The notes under the pieces were generated by a model. That model was not told where the DNA came from. It made no database searches and saw only the letters and a program-made list of their open reading frames with translations. From positions 1 to 64,000 of the forward strand of contig CAWUHX010000426.1 of the NCBI GenBank assembly GCA_963922205.1: a DNA stretch of 64,000 nucleotides. The letters are read 5' to 3'. Below are positions 22,521 through 37,136 of this stretch, in pieces (within the stretch, counting starts at the first letter, position 1; every line of letters starts with the position of its first letter). Both the position numbers and the translations under genes were made by a program. This DNA is from Romanomermis culicivorax (Eukaryota > Nematoda > Enoplea > Mermithida > Mermithidae).

Positions 22521-25259
22521 GAGAATGCAATAACATATACTCTTTCCATATGTTACTTCTTTACTTTATATTTTTCTTTGTATGACTTTCTTTTTCCTTT
22601 CGGTTTCTGAGTTTGTTGCTTATTGTATATTTTTAATTTATAAATGTTTTTAAGTTTTCATCTTTAGTTTCTGCTTTCTTTCATTTTTTCCTTGTCATCA
22701 ATCTTTTTTGTAATGTATTACAACCTATGTTTCCAAATAGAAGTCGATAAATTTAATAAATGTTAATGTGAACTCTTGATAGAAGTTAGAGTAAAATGGT
22801 AATCGAGATCTTTGGTAGAAATCATTAATGCGCTCGTCCTCTAAAATCAGATTACTCCTCCTAAAACCATAGAATAATATGCTTAAGTGAAACAAATAAC
22901 TTGGTTATGAGCGTTATATGCTGGTAGTCAGGATGTGGTTGTTGAAAAATTTGCCTCTACAAGAAGTGAAATCACATGCACATTTTCCAGAAAAACGGTA
23001 TCTGCAGAAATCAGACTATATGTATCGACCCCTTTTTCTTTCATCCCTCGAAGTTATTATTGGATGAATCAAAATCCATTATTTCTAATAAAGCTATGCA
23101 TTTATGAGTTAGGGAATCCGGGAACTGAATCAAACTGCATCCAGCTATTTTTGGCATAATTTTCGAAAAACCCAGAATCCTATATCGATATCCAAATCGT
23201 AAAACTCCATAAAATATCCACCCGTATTATTTGACTACTAGCTATTGAGAAAATGTTCAAAATGATTGTCTGGATTAATCATATTAAGAATGCCTTAGGG
23301 TTTTTCCAGAGGTCAGGTATAGTCAAAGTAATTACTGAAAAAGTTGCCAATGGCCATTATTGGAAGTCCGAGCGTATGACTCAAAGAATTTACACCTGAA
23401 GGCGAAATTCAAATAATTAGAAAAAATTTCGGCATCTCAATTCGCTTAATGGCTACGTCAGGTCTAAACTTTGAAATGATGCACGTAATATTTAATTGAA
23501 TCTGCAGAAACATGCCATGTTGAATCGAGTCAGTAAAACAAAAGAAACAACTAGAAACATGCCTTTGCATGTTTCTAGTTGTTTCTTTTGTTCGTATTGA
23601 TCTTTTCACAAGTATGAAGATGTAAGCAAAGAGTTTAGACTAGACTAACTGATTTGCAGGAGCAGGTAATCTTAAGTCGATGTTCTTTGTTTAGACGATG
23701 AACTTCCTGAAATTTTTAATTTTTGGAAAAAGAGACAATGCTAATCAGTAAATTACTGACAAAATTGGGACATTAAGTTTTCGTGGGAGGATCACAATAA
23801 AATGGGAATATCTGGACCATTTTCAACTACTTTTTAAAAGGCTCTACTCGTGCAATGCATTTGTGATACATTAGAAATCCTCCCAATTCTTAACTCCTTA
23901 ACTTGAATCTTCTTGACATCCTAACTATGCTCTTAAAGATTAATTAGGGTAAAGCTCCAGTGATCTAGCACGTTTTGCGTAAATTTCAGGATAAACTAAG
24001 ACAGTCAGCTAGTATGTTTGACGTAATATTACTCATAAATGGTTTCTGGATGTATTCCTTAGAATGGCATATGTTGCAGTGCATTGGTTTTGGGAATAGT
24101 AAAATTTTGGTAATATTGATAACAGTAAAGAACATAGTAAAAAATTTGAGGAGAGTGTAAAATCAGTCCGTCTAATGAGGAATGTTTTGTATCATTGGTA
24201 AGAAATTCCTACAGATAATAGCACTGTATATGATTGTTTGCATCATGGGCAGTCGACAGCACCTGGATGTTTTACGAATTTGCAACTGAAGAACCGTCGA
24301 TTTGATTTTCTTCCTTAATAAACTTAATGGAGTAAAACGGAGTAATGGAGTCCATGGAATAAAACATTAAACTGGTTTTTTGGCATACTGGAAAAGAAAG
24401 AAACCAAAGAAATCCATTTGTCTAATCAAAAGCATAATGAATGGGAAGCTAACTAATTAGTATATTAGTAAAAGTAATACTACTCAGGTAAATTGCAAAT
24501 TCTACGTCGTCGAATGGAAATAAATGACAAAGTCAAACATAGGAAGTTGAAATTGAAAGCAATTACTTATATTATGCAGCTCAATTTTCTCTATACACCC
24601 AGCAAAATTTAATCGTCGACACAAAAGTTAACGACATAAATATGTAAATCTTTCCATGAGCCCTATCGATCAATACAAAGACAAATGTTTATTCATTAAA
24701 GATAAAAAGTTAATCATACATTGAACTCTCAATGTCAATTCTTACCATTGGGAGAAATATTTGTTCATCCGTTCAAAGGCCGATCATACAGAGAACATTG
24801 GAAAGCTAACTACCTTGAAAATTGCAATATTTCTTCGGAATATATCTGTATTATGACTTTTCTATCGTAATTACCTATAAATATTACCAAATATTTTTTT
24901 GGTAATATTTATGGAGTAAGGATCCATGAAATCAAAAGTAATGCCTTTGTATTACAGCTTTGAAGTAAAAATAATGAAGTTCAGTTTTATATCCCTTCAG
25001 GTATTCCAGAATAGACTCGAAGATGAGTCATAAATTAATTTTCAAAGAAATTTGGCCTAATTTTTCGTCAAAAACATCAGAGATTGTTGAGAAAGATAAA
25101 GTCAACCAAAAGTTTGCGTTTTCAGTTTCTGGAAGGAATTTCGGGGGGGGGGGGAATGACACAAAAAATTATTGATTTGAAAACTCAAAAAAAAATGAAA
25201 AATAACGTTTTAATAATAATAATCCAAAATACGATATAATTCCTTAAATTCATGCAATT
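22521..25259. other. Intergenic, no gene recognised
   Basis: This long AT-rich stretch holds the perfect hairpin at 23537-23592 and a smaller hairpin near 24877-24915 (ATAAATATTACCAAA pairing with its complement). A run of 11 G lies near 25144. No exon with family character is seen. Confidence 0.4.
23537..23592. repeat. Perfect 26-bp inverted repeat with 4-base loop
   Basis: The arms 23537-23562 and 23567-23592 are exact reverse complements (AACAAAAGAAACAACTAGAA... on the left) around the loop CTTT. On either strand a transcript would fold into a fully paired 26-bp hairpin. No flanking terminal repeats were seen. Confidence 0.85.
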
Positions 25260-25264
25260 TATGC

Positions 25265-26312
25265 GATTCCAGCTACAAGCTACCAGTGGAAGTCACCAAT
25301 TTAACACAGGGACTACAGGCCTTCGATGGCAGTTACAAGTACAGCTTTGCATAAAATTACTAGTCCTACAATTGCCAGTCGCTAGCCATCAGTGCGCGAC
25401 GTTAAAATTAACGAGTCTATTCTAACTTAAAATACTGTCAAATTTGTCTATCTTCATCCCTAACCCATTAAATTTAGTTTATTGGTTTTTAAAAGTATTC
25501 ATTTCTCTATTGAATCACGTTTTTTATTCCATTTAATCGAGGAAACTTATCTCGCATTTTGGAATAATGCAAAGGTATCTTATATTCGTAGAGTTGCACA
25601 TGTTACAAGTGTGTTCACATGATATTTTGTTGTTTGTGTACTGCCCAAGAAGATGCCAATTTGGTTGAGAATGTGCAGATTGTATAGATTTTGGGCCAGC
25701 ATTTTGCGTTGTTTAGTGATTAGCGATGAGGAGGTTCAAGCTGATCAAGTGTATCGTCAGAGAACATGAAATTTCAATCGAACACTTGGAGAAAATATTG
25801 AACGATATAGATTAGCAGATCTTAATATAGACAAGTTAATTGAATTAATGGCCTACTTCTGATGCTCAAGACGAAAGGAAATTTCGTCTTAACACTAGAG
25901 GAAGAAATTCGACTTTGCCTTAGATTTTTAGCAAATGTTTCATTTTATGGAGTTTTTGGGGAAGCACATTGAGTGCACAAATCAATATTGTGTAGAGCGA
26001 TTTTTTCTTGAAATATTTTTACAATGTGGGAAACTTTTTTACAATGTTTTACAAGTACATTATGCGATTCTCCCTTATTACAGGAGCAGTAACTCGTATG
26101 GGAAAATTTTGCTATAAGCCCTTTAACAACGCTTACTCTATATTACCAGTAACTTGTAAGCCTCACTGGTAAAATATTCGATTGACTTGAAATTTTGTCA
26201 ATTTAGTTGTAGCTCGTAGCCGATAGTCAACATCTTTCAATGCAACGCTCATTTGTTGAACATGTAACTACAAGTACTGATAGATTGTAACCTGTAGCTT
26301 GTAGCTTGTAAG
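25265..26312 (+). mobile_element. Decayed PIF/Harbinger-type element
   Basis: The region is bounded by AGCTACAAGCTACCAGT (25271 on) and, on the other strand from 26312, CTTACAAGCTACAAGCTACA, which resemble each other as inverted ends. Between them lies a broken transposase relic (see 25710-26060). The boundaries are inference, and no TTA-type duplication was confirmed. Confidence 0.4.
25710..26060 (+). pseudogene. Harbinger transposase fragment (pseudogene)
   Basis: Broken frames give DEEVQADQVYRQRT, then YRLADLNIDKLIELMAYF, then in a shifted frame LTLEEEIRLCLRFLANVSF followed by YGVFGEAH. This order matches the N-terminal part of PIF/Harbinger transposases: an R-rich start, a tyrosine-Arg-Leu segment, then an LT-EEkl...L-RFLA.G.fy..vg.a helix block. 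Several stops and at least one frameshift interrupt it, and the DDE catalytic part was not found. Identification is by motif memory only. Confidence 0.55.
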
Positions 26313-27921
26313 ATATATGCAATGGAGTTTTATCCTAATTTATCAAATTATTTCCCAATTTCGAACTGTCAAGATGGTGGCTCGATCTTTTGCTTCGACG
26401 TCAGCAATCAGAGGAAGAACAGCACTACGTGTCGCTCCATATGTAGCAGGTTTCCAAGACTCCAACTTGCTGCTCCCATTCATTCATCAGTTAACGACTC
26501 CCTCAATCTATTGTCTCAATGTTATTGGCGTTTCATTCCATCTCAAAGGCAGATTGATTACCATAACTTTTTGTAGACAAGGGATAAATTTTGGAACCAT
26601 GCGACGAAGGTTGTATGCCAACGATCTGAAGAGCTGGGCCCCCTTGCACTAACCTAAGAGCTAAGTAAAGGAGAGTTCAGGAGTCAGTGTCAGGAGTTAA
26701 GGAGAGTTCGCTTCACACCCAGAGTAGCTCCTAAGGTGCGGCTCAGCTGGGTCTTGAGTCTCTTTGATGAAACCGCCCCAGGAGTCCCAGGAGTTCAAGG
26801 GTTATTTTATTTTGTCAACTAAGTCGATTTTTCTCTTAGTTTGCGCCATAATTGTGCCATTTTAAGCTTAGATTATAATAAATAATGTTATTCACATAAG
26901 TCAGAATTCTGGAAACTTCAGATTCTTGATGATCAATGTGTTTTCAGAAATAGACATGTAGTCATGTGTTAATCTCAACTCATCCTAATAGTATCACCCA
27001 ATTCCATCAGGGAATATGGCAAAATCAACTTTCTAGGAGTCAATATTCGACTCCTAGAAAACTACACACAAAATTTTGTTTACTCCTAAACTCCAAGATT
27101 CTTGATGCAAGCCAATTCCTCCTAGGAGCAAAATACCACTCCTCCATGAGTTGGATTTACTCATGGTAAACTGTTACTGTAACTTCACCAAGTGACGAAG
27201 TTGGTAAGAAATTTGAGGAATATATAATTTTTCGCGACAGGCGTTTGGAGATAATATAATATAAGCTTCGAATTTTATAGAAAACAATATTTTTTGAAGA
27301 GACAGAAGTACTACAACCAAGAAACGCGAGCGAAATTGTCAAATTCTAGTGGGTTTATTGAAAAGTCACTCTATACATGAGGTACGAATAATGATATTGA
27401 GAAAATTAGTGCAAGTAAGCATAGCCCAACAGTTTCATGACTACGTCTAGCAAAGACGTCATTACCGTAGTTTAATACAAAATTTCAGGTACTAGTATTG
27501 GGAATTATAGTCAGCTTTTTACTTGCTGATCGCTTTCTTCCCACCACGTATAGAAGAATTTCCCAAAAATATATTAGTGTGTATAAATTACGTATGCAAC
27601 AATTTTTTTGTTCATCTTTTTTTCGAAGCCGGAGCTGAATATCAACATTCGACGTTAATTTTAGTGAAAATGAAACACATCATCGAAGCTTTTTTGCACC
27701 AAGAAGACTTTTCCCCGAGGATATTCGTGATGTACGGTTCAGAAAAGTAACCATGTGACGTGTATTGTTTTGAGTGGGTGACATAGGTACGATTTTGCGT
27801 CAAAAATCTGCAAAAATATGTCATTTTAACGAAATGTCAAAATTTCGCCAAACAAATTTATCATTTATGATCTGCACAAGAATAAATAACGCCCGCCCAG
27901 CAACATCCGTTAATGATGTTG
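26313..27921. other. Intergenic with CTCCTAGGAG-rich patches, no gene recognised
   Basis: A decayed relative of the GGCCGGTTTCAT palindromic MITE ends near 26780 (GATGAAACCGCCCCAGGAG). From 26660 to 27140 the motif CTCCTAG/CTAGGAG recurs, including a 12-bp hairpin TTTCTAGGAGTC/GACTCCTAGAAA near 27030-27058. A frame at 26317-26652 has no recognised family. Confidence 0.35.
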
Positions 27922-27927
27922 TATAAA
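27922..27927 (+). promoter_or_regulatory. Candidate TATA box of the secreted 11-mer repeat gene
   Basis: TATAAA lies 82 bases upstream of the predicted start codon at 28009, the only such match in the immediate upstream region. It is positional evidence only. Confidence 0.4.
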
Positions 27928-28008
27928 TTGGTTCAGAACTGCCTTTAAATTTCATTGGGCAAACTTCGATATCATTCCATTAGCTTTATTGTGTGGATTG
28001 CCGTCGCG

Positions 28009-30345
28009 ATGCATCTTTTCATATTAATACTTGTTTCTATTCCAGGTAGGTTTCATATAGTTTTGCGATTTCCTGCTGAAAGAAACGCCAGATATTCTTA
28101 ATCTTCGAAAAACTTCGATACTCATATTTTTTACTGTTTTTTTGCACGAACATTCGCATTCGAGGTCTAAAATTTTTATTAGATGTCGGAAATTCTGCGG
28201 CTCGTTGTTCTGAACAATTTTCAAGTCTTTACGATAATTTTATTTTCGAAAATCGGAGCCATAGAACGGGGTATCCCAAATCATTTTTGAGAATCTTGGC
28301 TGACTGAACGACTTTTTTTATTTTCACTATATGTGCTTACTTCCCACGAAACTCATCAAAAACCAAACTCTTCAATTGTGCTGCAACACCATCCTTACAT
28401 CGTTTTCACACGTAATTTGCGTATTGAAAATTGATGAACATTATATATTGTATGTAAATCTATGAATCACTGTGTAACCTTATTTCCAATTCTCTCAAAA
28501 ACTCCAATCTCCAATCAAATAATTTTCAATTGCATGACTAAAAAAATGTAGAAAAGTGTTCCATAATTATACAGTTTCCATCTCAGCAAGATTCAAAACT
28601 GTCATACTGTCTATTGGATTTGTGCTCAATTCCGGTCTTTACTAAGAAATATGAAAGTATAACATTTCTAACACTTGGAATTTAAATAAAACATAAAGAG
28701 CATGTGGTTATCTGCAGCTCAAAGTGAAACAACATGAGAGCCATTTTTATACCCCTGTGCTAGTTTCGATTCTTGAAATATGTAGAGGCAAGGTTACATG
28801 AATCAGCTCATTCTGAACTATAGAATTTATGGAATATAGAATTTTTTCTTTTTATGAACAAATATATAACTATAATTGTAAAATTTTCACTACTATTGGT
28901 TTCAGAGTTGAAACAGAGTACAGTCCTCTTCTTGAAAGAACTGATGCTCAGGTAGATGTTTTTCAGTACTGAATTTCAGTTTATCATAATTTAGAATCGC
29001 CTGAAAAACTAAAAGCATTTCTATGTTTAGTCACTTTACTGCCGTCACAATAATTAGGAACTGCATTAACTGTAAAGTTTTACAAAAGACGTAGTCGTTG
29101 GCTTTTAGCTGCTACAGCTTTCAGGCTGTAGGCTTTTACAGGCCATCTGCTTAGACAGTATACAACTGCCAAAGAAGCACAAAAAATAACATGGAAGTCA
29201 GGAAAATGGTGGTAAAATAAATGACATTTCTAGATGACAAGATAAGGAAAGGAGTATGAAATGAAACCCATCAAATTTCGATTTCCTTCATCCAAGCCTT
29301 ATCCCTCTACCAAATAACTATAATGTTGAAAAAACAATCGGGATGTTGGTACTGTGCATGGATTTTCAAAAAATTTCAACTTAACATGAGGCGACATATC
29401 CTAACTTGATCTAGCCGAGTAAATGCCACAGGGCAAAATTTTCTCTACAAAATTTTTTTAGCAGCCATATTCGCCACTCCCGTTTCACTGGCTGGCAGCG
29501 CGAATGTAGGCGCCAACGTGAATCCTGATCTTCGAGCTGCCGACCACCTAGCTAACAATGCGGGCCAAACAGCCGGTCGAGGCGTCAATACAGCCGACAG
29601 GACTGCGAACAACGCCGGGCGAACGTTGAATTCGGCCGACAACATCGCAGCCAAGAATGTCGCTTCTGCTTCGTCAACGATCGACAAGACTGGTCGAAAC
29701 GTGGACAACACCGCCGATAGGCAAGTGAGCAAAGTTGACGAAACGTCGGGCAACGCCCAAGGATTAGCCAACCGGCAAATTGGGCACGCCTCGGATACGG
29801 CCGACAAGTCGGCGAGTCACGCAATCAATACAGCTGATGGCGCTCAAAATACGGCCATTCGCGCAGGAGACCACGCTCAAGGCACAGCGAACCGCGTCGG
29901 GGAGCACACCATAAAAACGGCCGACAATGCTCAAGGCACAGCTGATCACTTGATAGGCCATGCTCAAGGCACTGCTGGTCGTACTGGAGGCCATGCCACG
30001 AATACGGCTGATCACGCACAGGGCATTGCGGATAAGCAGGCGTCACACGCTTCCGACTTGGCCAATAAAAAAACTGATAAGGCTCAAGGCGCGGCCGATC
30101 ACGCTCAGGGCATTGCAGATAAGCAGGCATCCCACGCTTCCGACTTGGCCAATAAGAAAGCTGATAACGCACAAGGAACAGCTGGTCAAGCTCAAAATTT
30201 GGCCAATAGGAACGTCGATAGTGTCCAAAGAACGAGCAATGTTGATCCTAATGTTAATGCGCACGTCAAAAGTTCGAATTCACTGTCAGCAGCCGGCCAA
30301 AATGTGAACGCCAAGGGTAGAGGCGATGTTGCTGTTCATCCATAG
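28009..30345 (+). CDS. Secreted hydrophilic 11-residue-repeat protein, LEA-like
   Basis: Exons are 28009-28045 and 29462-30345, giving 306 aa. The donor GTAGGT and acceptor TTTTTTTAG join in phase 1 and complete a signal peptide MHLFILILVSIPAAIFATPV with likely cleavage around SLA-GS. The mature chain has no Cys, Trp, Tyr or Phe and is rich in Ala, Asp, Asn, Gly, His, Lys and Gln. It runs in 11-residue units such as AQGTADHLIGH, AQGTAGRTGGH and ATNTADHAQGI, and a 22-residue block (ADHAQGIADKQASHASDLAN) occurs twice. The 11-residue period with Ala at positions 1 and 5 recalls group 3 LEA proteins, which are largely disordered and often protect against drying. A secreted form would act outside cells, in body fluid or cuticle. 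The function is inference; it could instead be another low-complexity secreted or cuticle-linked protein. AATAAA lies 22 bases after the stop. The first exon rests on phase and signal-peptide fit only. Confidence 0.75.
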
Positions 30346-30366
30346 GGTGATATTTGAATATGTCAA

Positions 30367-30372
30367 AATAAA
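30367..30372 (+). terminator. Polyadenylation signal of the 11-mer repeat gene
   Basis: AATAAA lies 22 bases downstream of the TAG stop, a usual distance for short nematode 3' UTRs. Confidence 0.65.
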
Positions 30373-30594
30373 TGTGTGTTATTTATTGAGATAAGCAAGT
30401 AAATTTTCACACATCTCTCTAGAATGCAAGTTTGCAATCATTTCACCTTACACAGCTAAAAACAAATGATCTTTTGTCCAAATTATTTTTTTCCCGATAT
30501 TTCACCAACTCGTTATAAAAAAGTTAATGAAAAACCGAAAATTTTCCTTCAAAAAAATGTACAGTAAGCACTTTTCTAAAAATCGTCCGGTACA

Positions 30595-30804
30595 TATAGT
30601 CTGTTTTTCTCAAAATGCTCCTAAATAATAAAAGAGGAAAGCAAGTAGTATTTCGGATTTTCACGATGAGTATACTGAGCTCACCTTCAATAATTTTTGG
30701 AGTGAAAAATTTTGCGGTAAAAGCTCTACGTAAACGATTTCGACGACAATACTGATCTGTGTCACTTTTCTATTTGGAAGCACTTTATAAAAAACAGACT
30801 ATAG
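30595..30804. mobile_element. MITE, CTATAGTCTG family
   Basis: The left end is TATAGTCTGTTTTTCTCAAA and the right end (other strand) CTATAGTCTGTTTTTTATAA. The interior shares GAGTGAAAAATTTTGCGGTA and GTGTCACTTTTCTATTTGG with the copy at 32897. No coding capacity. Confidence 0.78.
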
Positions 30805-32896
30805 AAATGCATTCATCGGATGTGTCAGGTCCATTCTGAACAGGTTTCCCAAGTTCTGTGGTTGTACTGCTGATTGCCCTGCGATTCGAGCACTAGGGCA
30901 GTCAAATAATGTAAAGACTTGCCTGCATTAGTAACACTCAGTGCGATAGGTCTCGACCACGAGGTGCCTGACTTCACCATTCGTTGTTGAATATGAGACG
31001 ACTTGCTATGTGGACAGGTTTCATTGTGACAATACACAAAAATCAAAAATGTAAATTTGTTATCAAAATAGCTTTTGGCTGACTGCTAAACAGTGGACGG
31101 TGTCTGCGAAAAGACGAAAATAATATCTGTCGTAATCATGAATGGAATGTATAATCAGGGTCAGTAGGGGTGGCCAGATGCATGACAGAGGCGTAGCTCA
31201 CCGGCTACTAAAACTACATGGATAAGAGGATGAACATGAAGAAAACAATAAAATACTTGAACAAATTGTTCGCATAAATCAAGTAAGAATGAGAAGAGTT
31301 GGGGACTCACTGTAGGGCAAATATATGTATGAGAGATACATTTTTATAACATGAGTAACTGAGGTAAAACGGTGAAAACCGCTACAGATGTTGACACAAC
31401 CCATAAATGAAAACATTTGAAATGCAGCATGTTGTTTTCTTATCGACGATATTTAATTAGGTCGCAAGTTTACAGAGTATCCAACTGTAGTGTTCAGTCT
31501 TGAACTATGTATTTAACGTGTGAAAGTTGTACCCGAATCAAGAAACAATGTATGCAGATGGAAGATTTCATAAATGAGTTAATCTAGTGATAATAAGACT
31601 ATAAGCTGTAGAGAGTCTAGTGGCTTATCGACGAAAGTATGACTTTTAGTTGTGTTTGAATTTCCACTTTCACTTTGTACTAGTGCATCGCAGCAAGTAG
31701 ATGATTACGAGCTTTCCCCAAGAGGTCCGAATGAGTAGAGCTAAAGGTAACTTTTATTGGTTCGAGGAACCTTTAACGATCTCACGTGGCACGAGAACGT
31801 CGACTGTCCCGATAACTTCATCTGTCCTAGAGAATGCCAGAGGCCATATTACTCTTTTCATGGTCCCTTTTCCCATTGAAAATTTTTCTGATTTACTCTC
31901 TTTGACTGTTCTTCTTAAGCTAATTGTCGAAGTTTCATTTTAGACCATATCAACTTTTTATGAAGTGATTTATTCCGTTTATATTCCGAGTGTATGTGTG
32001 AATTTTATATCCAAGAATAGTACCGATTTAGGGTAACGATCGTCATACGATACTATAGGGACAACCTACACATAGCAAGGACGCCTTATTAATGCTCCAG
32101 AAACAAATTGGACAAAAATAAAGTTGAATGGAGTCGATTTGCAGAGAAATAATAGACTATTGGATAGTGAGATTTATGTAGATAATGATTTCTACAAGTA
32201 TTCAAATAGTGCGGACTAAAACACTCGAAACAGCAATGTTGATAAGACGAGATAAGATTTACTTACTGCAAAAAAAGAACACCGCCACAGAGTTAAAGAA
32301 CATGAATAGAATTTGGACGAATCAAATTCACGACACCATACAGCCCGATACATGGCGATGGAGTAGGTTACAGTAAATTTGAGTTATTTCTACCATGGGG
32401 ATACGCAAGCTTACCGAAGTAGTAGCTCTTACGATCAGTGGAAGGAGAAATGCTTTCTATCTCGTCAAACCATTTGTTCAGGAGACTTCAGCAAAATAAA
32501 ACAGAGTTAATACGCCGATTACCGAGGACGTCTGAAAATTGTTTTCTATGGCTGAAAATCAGTACAGACAACAATTCTTCACAGACCAAACGCAACATTT
32601 AGTCACGAATTAAAAGTCTATTTTCAACCATTCTAAAGTTTTCCCTGGACCAAAGTTCAGAAGTTCATAAGTCTTTTACCATGCATCTCTCTAGTGGTCG
32701 AGAAAAAGTTTTGAGAGCATAAATTTTGAAATTTAAGTTTGAATAAATTTTTAACTTGAATTTGTAGAAATTTTACATCTGAAGAAATTTCAGATTTCGA
32801 TAAATTTTGAATTTTGAAAGAATTTGAAAGAAATTGAAAGAATCTGAAAGAATTTTGAAAAATATTTCTATGTTCATGACGGAAAGGATTGCCACC
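30805..32896. other. Intergenic, no gene established
   Basis: No gene with splice support is visible. A patch at about 31760-31870 (plus) contains a short frame with CPDNFICPREC, which echoes the CP....C core of the lustrin-like repeats, but stops surround it. From 32730 to 32870 the sequence is a degenerate GAAATTTTGAAAGAA-type reiteration. Confidence 0.4.
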
Positions 32897-33146
32897 CTAT
32901 AGTCTGTTTTTCTTGAAATGCTTCTAAATAATGAGAGTGGAAAGCAAGTAGTATTTCAGGTTTTCAAGATTTTCTAATAAACAGTATATTATATAGGACT
33001 GGAAATTTGTGAGCATACTGATCTCAACTTTAACAATTTTTCGAGTGAAAAATTTTACGGTAAGAGCTCTATGTAAACGATTTTGAAGAGAGTACTGATT
33101 TGTGTCACTTTTCTATTTGTAAGCATTTTATAAAAAACAGACTGTA
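32897..33146. mobile_element. MITE, CTATAGTCTG family
   Basis: The left end is CTATAGTCTGTTTTTCTTGA. The right end (other strand) starts CTTACAGTCTGTTTTTTATAA, with one end base pattern diverged. The interior holds ATATAGGACTGGAAATTTGTG and GAGTGAAAAATTTTACGGTA. Length about 250 bp. Confidence 0.76.
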
Positions 33147-34228
33147 AGTATTCCTAACATTTATAAAGACTGAGGTGTTTTACGTGAAATCGCCGTACTG
33201 ATTTATATGAACTGTTCGAGGTTGCACTCGTACAAAAGTATCGACGGTTGTATGCTGGTCAGTCATTAATTCCAGTGAGTGGCCGCTCGCTTCATTTCTC
33301 GTTTGCACAGATGATATGTAATATCCAATGTAGCTGTAAAAATCGCTTCACAAAATTCTCCGTAAAACATTGTTGGAAAACTGTATCCAATTTTTTAGAA
33401 ATTCTCATGAAATCTGTGGGTAAACCTACAAACTTCTGGAGATTCGTAATTAATTTTTAAAACCATTGAAAAGTTTTGGTCATACACCCGAACATTTTTC
33501 GAATGGGTGTTTTTCTGTAATTTTATTCCAAAAGCGTTTTTCATGACGTTTCCTGAAAGTTCGTCAAGGGACTTTGGAATATTAAGGTTGTGTTGATTGA
33601 ACAATTTACAATTGAGATGATTCTGTTCCAAGATTTTCGATATGCAAATTAAGTGTAAACACGACCTCAAAATCTGTCGTTGCGGTAGCAGTAAAAAATG
33701 TGACATGTGTTCCATATGAAAGAATGATGTGTCGAAAACATAAGTTTCCTTGCAACACATCGACCACAATTATCGAAAACGCGTTGCGACGCCTCAGTTT
33801 TTTTTGGGAATATTTTGAGATCTGATAAAGAACTGAAATTCCAGAAACGTGAATTTCGGACTTCGGATACGATCAGCAGCATCGAACATGATCAGAAACA
33901 TGAGTAATCGAAAATTTTTCGAACGCATGGCTGACTATGGGACCTGTAAATGGTTTGGAGATTTTGTAGCACCTGATGAAATTTCCAGCTGAAACCTCAT
34001 CAATCAGATTTTGTTCTTTCGAAATGCATAACAACCTGAAAAAATTAAACTTCACATGTGTTTTGGTTAGTGTAGTGTTACTCTCCTGACCATACTCATT
34101 ATTTGCATATTCAAAGTTTTTCCTTGTGACACTTATATCACGTTTCACAATTTACAAAAATGCTATAATCACTTAACATAATTCAAGGTGTTCTACGTCT
34201 TAGTTTCTGGAACTACCGAAAATGTTCA
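33147..34228. other. 3' of calponin-repeat gene; open frames without recognised family
   Basis: Minus-strand frames at 33395-33769, 33667-33882 and 33873-34148 overlap or abut, and the base composition is slightly less AT-rich than the surroundings. I see no domain, signal peptide or phase-compatible splice series, so I do not call a gene. If a real gene is here it would be on the minus strand, downstream of the calponin-repeat gene. Confidence 0.3.
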
Positions 34229-34247
34229 TTTATTTCAATAATTTATT
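34229..34247 (-). terminator. Polyadenylation signals of the calponin-repeat gene
   Basis: Two AATAAA hexamers on the minus strand (34247-34242 and 34234-34229) lie about 115-130 bases past the TGA stop. Confidence 0.55.
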
Positions 34248-34361
34248 AAATGATAAACAACACGGCGTATAATTATGTTACAAAATGACTAGAACAACGC
34301 AGCAGAAAAAAATTATTTCATGGCAAAAAGGCACTTCATGTCGATTGGGACATCTTATCCC

Positions 34362-37031
<2,670 letters not shown>

Positions 37032-37126
37032 GATCGAAATTTCGATTCTAAATTTCGGCGAGTAAAATATCGACGAAAAGTTTTTATTTCATTCGGTTAT
37101 GCTTTTTGCTCCTCGAAAGCCAGAGA

Positions 37127-37136
37127 GATATATATA
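37127..37136 (-). promoter_or_regulatory. TATA-like element of the calponin-repeat gene
   Basis: TATATATATC on the minus strand lies about 96-105 bases upstream of the start codon at 37031. It is the best core-promoter candidate there; positional evidence only. Confidence 0.35.

Noticed and set aside
26317..26652. 111-codon plus-strand frame considered as a continuation of the Harbinger transposase
   Set aside because: No catalytic DDE context or family motif is recognisable in either open frame, and the inverted ends place it outside the putative element.
29445..30264. Several long minus-strand and alternative-frame ORFs over the 11-mer repeat gene
   Set aside because: They are shadows of a repetitive GC-richer exon. 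Only the plus-strand frame has a signal peptide, a phase-matched first exon and a downstream AATAAA.
33395..34148. Overlapping minus-strand frames downstream of the calponin-repeat gene
   Set aside because: No domain, signal peptide or consistent splice phases. Kept only as a described interval.
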